Assembly: GCA_014378195.1 (NCBI GenBank)
Contig: JACMOC010000078.1
Span: forward strand, 26,820 to 90,819
DNA length: 64,000 bases
Source of the DNA: Oligoflexus sp.
Lineage (GTDB): Bacteria > Bdellovibrionota_B > Oligoflexia > Oligoflexales > Oligoflexaceae
Direction of reading: 5' to 3'
Below the pieces are notes generated by a model that worked only from the letters and a program-made list of their open reading frames with translations, was not told the origin of the DNA and made no database searches. The position numbers and the translations under genes are program-made. Within the stretch, counting starts at the first letter, position 1. Every line of letters starts with the position of its first letter. Shown here one piece after another: positions 58,867 to 64,000 of this stretch.

Positions 58867-59244
58867 ATGATTGATCACACGGGAATCGGCGCAGCCGACG
58901 TTGTTCGATCCGGAGTTTTTTACGATAGTGTTTTAGGGGCTCTGGGCCATCGGCATGTCGCTCAAATGCCGGAGGATGTGGGAACTGATGGAATTGGTTA
59001 TGGACGCGATTATCCCATTTATTGGGCCGATCGTTTCCACCCACACTCCATGGGGCAGCATGTTGCATTTGTGGCAAGGAGTCGCGCGGAATTCGACGCT
59101 TTCTATCAAGCTGCGTTGAAGTCAGGACGAAAAGATAATGGTCCTCCTGGACTTCGTGGAGGAGGTTATCCACAAGGATACTATGCAACGTTCGTCTTTG
59201 ACCCAGATGGCAATAATATCGAAGCGGTGTGTCGCGAGATATAA
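58867..59244 (+). CDS. VOC (glyoxalase/dioxygenase-fold) protein
   Basis: The 125-residue product belongs to the vicinal oxygen chelate fold. Signatures are IDHTGIGAADVVRSGVFYDSVLGALGHRH at the start, QHVAFVARSRAEFDAFYQAAL in the middle and YYATFVFDPDGNNIEAVCRE at the end, including the metal-ligand His and Glu of many family members. The reaction cannot be read. I chose ATG 58867, following a strong GGAGG site; an ATG at 58855 is upstream of it. It precedes the AHSA1/ArsR operon by about 50 bases before the operator. Confidence 0.88.
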   Translation: MIDHTGIGAADVVRSGVFYDSVLGALGHRHVAQMPEDVGTDGIGYGRDYPIYWADRFHPHSMGQHVAFVARSRAEFDAFYQAALKSGRKDNGPPGLRGGGYPQGYYATFVFDPDGNNIEAVCREI

Positions 59245-59294
59245 AGTATAGTTCCTAGGTCCTATTTTATCTCATCCTTTCGGGAGGATGTTGT

Positions 59295-59344
59295 TTATGC
59301 AACAAGTTAGTTGCATAACGAGACCAACTGGGTCAATATGCAAC
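59295..59344 (+). promoter_or_regulatory. Palindromic operator upstream of the AHSA1/ArsR genes
   Basis: TTATGCAAC at 59295-59303 and GTTGCATAA at 59310-59318 form a perfect nine-base inverted repeat with a six-base spacer. The half-site ATGCAAC recurs at 59338-59344, just 16 bases before the AHSA1 start. A dyad of this size fits a dimeric ArsR-type winged helix. It is very probably bound by the ArsR protein coded by the second gene. Confidence 0.7.
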
Positions 59345-59359
59345 CTGGGGGTAGCGTAA

Positions 59360-59806
59360 ATGGAAAATACACTTAAGAAGCAATTAGAGATCGCAGCACC
59401 GGTGTCGAAAGTATGGAAGGCCCTCTCCGACTCAAGGCAGTTCGGCGAGTGGTTTCATGTGCAGATTGACGAGCCTTTTGTTGCGGGGAAAACGACCAGG
59501 GCCAGACACACCTATCCCGGCGGTGAGCATATTCACTTCGCTTTTGAAGTGAAAAAAATCGAACCTGAAACTTACTTTTCAATGACATGGCACCCCTATG
59601 CTATAGACGATAAACGGGATTATTCGAAAGAAGAGCAGACACTCATCGAATTTCGGTTAGAGCCTACTGCGAAGGGAACTCTACTCCTCGTAACAGAATC
59701 AGGTTTCGAGAAAGTTTCTGCCGATCGCAGGGCAGAAGCCTTTTCTATGCATAATGAAGGCTGGATTGCACAGCTCAAAAATATTGAAAATTATGTCACA
59801 AAGTAG
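59360..59806 (+). CDS. SRPBCC/AHSA1 domain protein
   Basis: The 148-residue protein has the START-like fold: KQLEIAAPVSKVWKALSDSRQFGEWFHV at the N terminus, FEVKKIEPETYFSMTWHP in the middle and GTLLLVTESGFEKV before the closing long helix (MHNEGWIAQLKNIENYV). Such proteins bind hydrophobic ligands or act with Hsp90-like partners; the ligand here is unknown. It is followed by the ArsR gene with a 14-base overlap. AHSA1 and ArsR pairs of this type are frequent, with the regulator controlling the pair. Confidence 0.9.
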   Translation: MENTLKKQLEIAAPVSKVWKALSDSRQFGEWFHVQIDEPFVAGKTTRARHTYPGGEHIHFAFEVKKIEPETYFSMTWHPYAIDDKRDYSKEEQTLIEFRLEPTAKGTLLLVTESGFEKVSADRRAEAFSMHNEGWIAQLKNIENYVTK

Positions 59807-60146
59807 TTCTAACACTAAAACTCTAGTTCTCAGCGAGAAGGCGCAGATTTTTGCCGCCCTCGGTGATGAGACTCGTCTTAAGCTAGTTACTAGGCTCGCT
59901 GATGGAGAAGCCCACTCTATCACGCAACTTGCGGAGGGATTTCCTCTGACTCGTCAAGCGATTACAAAGCATCTTCGTGTCTTAGAGGGAGTGGGCCTGG
60001 TCCATAGCGTGAAAACTGGACGTGAGAGCCAATTTCAGCTCGATCCAAAACCAATGGATGATTTGAAAGTTTATATCGCTGAAGTATCTAAGCGCTGGGA
60101 TGATCACCTCGATAGGCTTAAGAACTTTCTTGAGAGCAGTGATTAA
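59793..60146 (+). CDS. ArsR family transcriptional regulator
   Basis: The 117-residue protein is a winged-helix repressor: IFAALGDETRLKLVTRLADGEAHSI, then TQLAEGFPLTRQAITKHLRVLEGVGLVHS with the recognition helix, and a wing VKTGRESQFQLDPKP. There is no visible metal-binding cysteine cluster, so it is likely to respond to another signal or be constitutive, as in many AHSA1-linked regulators. I chose ATG 59793, overlapping the AHSA1 gene end; ATG 59754 would add 13 residues. It probably binds the palindrome at 59295-59318. Confidence 0.92.
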   Translation: MSQSSSNTKTLVLSEKAQIFAALGDETRLKLVTRLADGEAHSITQLAEGFPLTRQAITKHLRVLEGVGLVHSVKTGRESQFQLDPKPMDDLKVYIAEVSKRWDDHLDRLKNFLESSD

Positions 60147-60332
60147 AGCCCTATCTCCCTATCGTACAAAGCACATCAACAGGCTTGGAAAGTATGAGCT
60201 GAATACCGCTAGAATAGCCGACCTGCCGAAATTCGATCTAAATTTATTTAATTAAAGCAATCAGTTTAGTTCGATTTGCTAGGATTTTGCAAGAATCGGC
60301 CATCAACCCTCAATTCCATTGAAAGCAAAGCT

Positions 60333-63300
60333 ATGAATGAATTCGAGACGAAAAGACAGGCATCGATCGGCGAAAAGCTTTCCAGCGGCGGCGAGACAGG
60401 GAGGCTTGTTCGCGACTTTGATTGGTCGAAAACGCCCCTCGGACCGTGGGAGGCATGGCCGCAGAGTCTACGTACGACCGTCGATCTTTGCCTTGCCTCT
60501 AACTTTCCAATCGCGATCGCCTGGGGTCCTGGCGACGTCCAAATTTACAACGACGGCTATGTTCCCGTCTGTGGTGGCAAACATCCACGCGCGATGGGTC
60601 AGAGCTTCCGCGAGTGCTGGACTGAGGCTTGGGGTGTCATCGGCGAGGCTTATGAGCGAGCGCTTCTTGGTGAGACGTCTTTCCTGGAAAATCAGCGTAT
60701 CTTTCTCGATCGTAACGGCTACCTCGAGGAGACCTTTTTTTCCTTTTCCTTCAGCCCTATACGTGACGAAAGTGGAGGAATTGGCGGTCTTTTTCATCCC
60801 GTAGTTGAGATGACGGGCAAGATTCTGAGCGAACGCCGTACTCGCGTCCTTAAGGACGTGGCCGGGCGGACCGCGAAGGCCAAGACCATAGATGAAGCCT
60901 GCACGCTTACAGCTCTTACACTAGCCGATCATAGTACGGACGTTCCCTTCGCTCTCCTTTACCTGTTTGACGATGGGGGAAAGTCGGCTCGGCTCATCGG
61001 TGTCACAGGAATCGAAGAGCATGCCAAGGCTTTCGCGACCTCTATGGATAAAGTATCGACGGTTTCTGCGAGTTTGCCTCTGGGCGAAGTTTTCGTGTCG
61101 GGACGCCCGCGAGAACTGAACGATCTGGAAAGACGGTTTGGTCTCTTCAGGTCAGGTCCCTACCCAGATTCGCCGAAGGGTGCCCTCCTGCTCCCCATTA
61201 CACCGCCAGGAGCTGAACGCCCGATCGGAGTTCTCGTCGCTGGGGTCAGCGCGCGACTCGCCCTCGACGAGGTCTATCGTGGCTTCTATGACCTTCTTGC
61301 TGCCGCCGTGACAACCGCCGTCGCCAACGGGCGGGCCTTTGAGGAAGAGCGACGACGCGCCGAAGCTTTGGCAGAGATTGACCGGGCGAAGACGGCGTTC
61401 TTCGGCAACGTCAGCCACGAGTTTCGCACACCCCTGACACTGATGCTTGGGCCAATGGAAGACATACTTGGTAGGCATCACAGCACTCTCGATTGCAAAG
61501 ATCGGACTGAGCTGGAGATTGTTCACCGAAACGGTCAGCGACTTTTAAAGCTCGTTAACTCACTCCTCGACTTCTCGCGCATCGAGGCCGGCAGAGTGCA
61601 GGCGACCTACGAAGAGACAGATCTATCAACCTTGACGACAGACCTCGCAAGCGGCTTCCGCTCGCTTATCGAACGCGCAGGAATGGAACTCGTGGTGGAC
61701 TGCTCAGCATTGTCAGCACCGGCCTACGTCGATCGCGACATGTGGGAAAAAATCGTCCTGAATCTTCTCTCCAACGCTTTCAAATACACGCTCGAAGGCA
61801 AAATCACCGTCACGCTTCACCAAGAAGGAGAAGACATAGAGTTTGCGGTCGCGGATACTGGAACCGGCATCCCGGAAAGTGAGCTAGACCAGCTTTTTGA
61901 GCGTTTTCACCGCGTCGAGGGCGCACGCGGCCGTACCCATGAGGGCACCGGCATCGGACTCGCCCTTGTTCAAGAACTCGTGAAGCTCCAGAGCGGCACT
62001 GTTAAGGTCACAAGCGTCTACGGCCAGGGCAGTACTTTCACCGTGCGAATGCCCCTTGGGAAAGCCCACCTTCCTGAGGGCCGCGTCGGAACCAGCCGAA
62101 ATCTTGCGTCTCCTGGACTAGGAGCGGCGCCTTTCGTAGCTGAGGCTCTCCGATGGGTATCAGGGGACGAAGATTCTGGCCCAAGGGAAGGTTCTAGTTT
62201 TCTCGCCAATCCCGATTTGGTACCGGCGAGCAGCGGGGTTAGTCCTGGAGCACGCATCTTGCTTGCCGACGACAACGCCGACATGAGGCAGTATGTCTGC
62301 AAACTCCTCGAAGCCCAGGGCTGGAACGTAATAGCAGTTAGCGATGGAGAGGCGGCACTCGCACGCGTGCTTTCTGATCCACCCGATCTTATACTCACCG
62401 ATGTCATGATGCCTCGTCTCGATGGCTTTGGACTGCTCTCAGCGCTGAAGAAAAACGAGAAGACGAGAGCCATACCCATCATCATGCTTTCCGCGAGAGC
62501 TGGCTCTGAGTCAAGGGTGGAAGGGATGACAGCTGGAGCGGACGACTATTTGGTGAAGCCGTTTTCCGCGAGAGAGTTGATCGCGCGGGTCAATACGCAT
62601 CTTCAAATCGGAAAACTTAGGGCTGAAGCCATGATGGAGCGGGAAAAGCTGTTTTCCGTCTTTATGCAGGCACCGGTACCGGTTTGCGTTTTGGAAGGTC
62701 CAGAGCATGTTATCGCATTGGCAAATCCCGCCTGCGTAAGCTTACTTTTCGGCAGGCGCGAATTGATTGGCAAGACTGTTCGCAAGGCGCTGCCAGAGGT
62801 TGAATATCAAGGTTTCTCGGAACTCCTTGATGAGGTTTATAGAACCGGCCTCCCCTTTCACGGGATCGAAACTCTAGTCCAGCTCCTTCAGGACGATGGT
62901 CAGACGAAGAGTTTTTTTCTAAATTTTGTCTATCAGCCTATGGCAAATGTGAGAGGCGAGACAGAAGGGATAGTTGCCGTCGTCCATGATGTGACGCTTC
63001 AGGTCGAGGCCAGGATCAGGATTCGCGAAAGTGAGAAAAAATTCAAAAATCTGGCTGATTCAATGCCTCAATTGATTTGGACTGCTGACGAATCGGGCAG
63101 AATCGATTACACGAATCGAGGTTTCTCTGAATTTTCAGGCATGGACGAGCCCGAGATTTTCAATGGCCCTGACTCTCCTCTCGTTCATCCCGAAGATTAT
63201 CGAGGGCTCATTGAGAAATGGGAGATGTCGCTTGGGAGCAGTCAGCTTTTTGAAGGGGAAGCCAGATTTCGCCGGAATGATGGCGTTTACCGTTGGTTTT

Positions 63301-64000
63301 TGCTGAGGGCGGTCCCCTCGAAAAGCGAAGACAGCGGCACAGAAAAGTGGTTCGGCTCGTGTACCGACATCGAGGAACAAAAGCAGCTCGCTATGGAACT
63401 CGCCCTTTCGAAGAGTGTGGCTGAAAGCGCGAGCGCCACCAAAAGCCGCTTTCTTGCCAATATGAGCCACGAGATCAGAACTCCGTTGGGTATCATCCTT
63501 GGCTTCTCTGAGTTTTTACTCGAACCGATGCAAAGTGCCTCCGATCGGCACGAATGTACGATCACCATCCGGCGCAATGCGGCTCAACTTTCTAGCCTTA
63601 TCAACGAACTGCTTGATATCTCAAAAATCGAAGCCGACCACCTCGAAATAGAAAAAACTCGCTTTGAACTCGGGAGTCTCATTCAAGATGTCGAGCAGCT
63701 TATGTCATTTCATGCGAAAGAAAAAGGAGTCGGACTTAAATTCTATTCCGATGACCTCGTTCAGAAAAATGTGACAACAGATGCGGTGCGTCTGCGGCAA
63801 ATTCTTATCAATATCGTGGGTAATGCTCTTAAATTCACAGAAAAGGGTGGAGTCGAAATACACATGAGCATGAAATCTTCGGAGGGGCCAGATCCAACCC
63901 TTCGTTTAAGATTCGACGTTTTCGATACAGGTATAGGTCTCAGCCCCGAACAATTCGATCGCATCTGGGAGCCCTTTGTCCAGGCGGACAACTCCACGAC
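60333..64000 (+). CDS. Giant hybrid sensor histidine kinase with two kinase cores (truncated)
   Basis: One open frame runs without a stop from ATG 60333 to the window edge (over 1220 residues). In order: a PAS-like region from residue 25 (DWSKTPLGPWEAWPQSLRT), a GAF-like region (about 185-340), a first kinase with His362 (NVSHEFRTPLTLML) and ATPase (VLNLLSNAFKYT, GTGIGLALV), a receiver with Asp690 (LILTDVMMPRLDGFG), two PAS domains (about 770-1020), and a second kinase with His1046 (ANMSHEIRTPLGIILGFSEF) and ATPase (INIVGNALKFTE). It has no membrane segment. The C terminus lies beyond the window. Confidence 0.92.
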   Translation, partial: MNEFETKRQASIGEKLSSGGETGRLVRDFDWSKTPLGPWEAWPQSLRTTVDLCLASNFPIAIAWGPGDVQIYNDGYVPVCGGKHPRAMGQSFRECWTEAWGVIGEAYERALLGETSFLENQRIFLDRNGYLEETFFSFSFSPIRDESGGIGGLFHPVVEMTGKILSERRTRVLKDVAGRTAKAKTIDEACTLTALTLADHSTDVPFALLYLFDDGGKSARLIGVTGIEEHAKAFATSMDKVSTVSASLPLGEVFVSGRPRELNDLERRFGLFRSGPYPDSPKGALLLPITPPGAERPIGVLVAGVSARLALDEVYRGFYDLLAAAVTTAVANGRAFEEERRRAEALAEIDRAKTAFFGNVSHEFRTPLTLMLGPMEDILGRHHSTLDCKDRTELEIVHRNGQRLLKLVNSLLDFSRIEAGRVQATYEETDLSTLTTDLASGFRSLIERAGMELVVDCSALSAPAYVDRDMWEKIVLNLLSNAFKYTLEGKITVTLHQEGEDIEFAVADTGTGIPESELDQLFERFHRVEGARGRTHEGTGIGLALVQELVKLQSGTVKVTSVYGQGSTFTVRMPLGKAHLPEGRVGTSRNLASPGLGAAPFVAEALRWVSGDEDSGPREGSSFLANPDLVPASSGVSPGARILLADDNADMRQYVCKLLEAQGWNVIAVSDGEAALARVLSDPPDLILTDVMMPRLDGFGLLSALKKNEKTRAIPIIMLSARAGSESRVEGMTAGADDYLVKPFSARELIARVNTHLQIGKLRAEAMMEREKLFSVFMQAPVPVCVLEGPEHVIALANPACVSLLFGRRELIGKTVRKALPEVEYQGFSELLDEVYRTGLPFHGIETLVQLLQDDGQTKSFFLNFVYQPMANVRGETEGIVAVVHDVTLQVEARIRIRESEKKFKNLADSMPQLIWTADESGRIDYTNRGFSEFSGMDEPEIFNGPDSPLVHPEDYRGLIEKWEMSLGSSQLFEGEARFRRNDGVYRWFLLRAVPSKSEDSGTEKWFGSCTDIEEQKQLAMELALSKSVAESASATKSRFLANMSHEIRTPLGIILGFSEFLLEPMQSASDRHECTITIRRNAAQLSSLINELLDISKIEADHLEIEKTRFELGSLIQDVEQLMSFHAKEKGVGLKFYSDDLVQKNVTTDAVRLRQILINIVGNALKFTEKGGVEIHMSMKSSEGPDPTLRLRFDVFDTGIGLSPEQFDRIWEPFVQADNST

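Noticed and set aside
60337..60804. 155-residue open frame overlapping the start of the hybrid kinase
   Set aside because: It is out of frame with the kinase, very Arg/Ser-rich, and without family features; the kinase frame carries clear domain motifs in the same bases.

Overview
The window reads as a chromosomal segment of a Gram-negative bacterium, dense with housekeeping genes. Outer-membrane and lipopolysaccharide-related genes (kdsA, SurA-like foldases, a beta-barrel protein, many lipoproteins), type IV pilus motor genes, an ABC transporter with GldG-like and DUF4340 partners, large membrane sensor kinases and about 50% GC by eye are compatible with the Bdellovibrionota/Oligoflexia or another deltaproteobacteria-like lineage. 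This placement is an inference from gene content; there is no 16S gene here. No CRISPR array, insertion sequence, integrase or phage gene was seen. No stretch over about 300 bases lacks a gene.

Layout: 1-2944 has the tail of an unidentified gene and rplS on +, facing a minus-strand run (degenerate receiver protein, small unknown protein, cysteine-less thioredoxin, rnhB, yraN). 3097-9278 (+) has a GHMP sugar kinase, a lytic transglycosylase lipoprotein, a 46-residue membrane protein, ctaB behind a striking hairpin leader, a 2-hydroxyacid dehydrogenase, a NifU-type scaffold and a small unknown protein. 9281-10673 (-) has yacG and an FAD oxidoreductase. 10758-13044 (+) has a periplasmic solute-binding protein and map. 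13022-17861 (-) has holA and the polyphosphate pair ppx/ppk. 17996-22406 has a lipoprotein (+), ribF (-), aroE and queG (+). 22462-23058 (-) is a tRNA-Phe/secG/tRNA-Leu operon with a clear promoter. 23207-24314 (+) has kdsA and a zinc-ribbon protein. 24325-30756 (-) has pilC, pilT, pilB, two unknown genes, a cobalamin adenosyltransferase and an IHF/HU protein.

31023-35715 (+) is a four-gene ABC-2 transporter operon ending in a strong terminator. gpsA (-) follows, then a + strand group of three membrane proteins, one only 47 residues long, that faintly resembles complex I/antiporter subunits and leads into lgt. A pyruvate carboxylase gene (-) faces mfd (+), two tandem parvulin-type foldases, an MFS exporter, and a Tat-exported tyrosinase with a secreted partner. 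The right end is more accessory: a decayed short-chain dehydrogenase gene, a beta-barrel protein, a lipoprotein with a DUF2252/kinase-like domain, a membrane CheA-like kinase, another lipoprotein, a VOC protein, an AHSA1/ArsR gene pair behind a perfect palindromic operator, and a very large hybrid kinase with two kinase cores that runs off the window.

The most noteworthy items are the ctaB leader (terminator hairpin plus a hairpin burying the ribosome binding site), the complex I-like mini-cluster with its hidden small gene, the two-core hybrid kinase, the tyrosinase/partner pair, the kinase-like motif in an exported lipoprotein, the palindromic operator and the CTG start inferred for queG.
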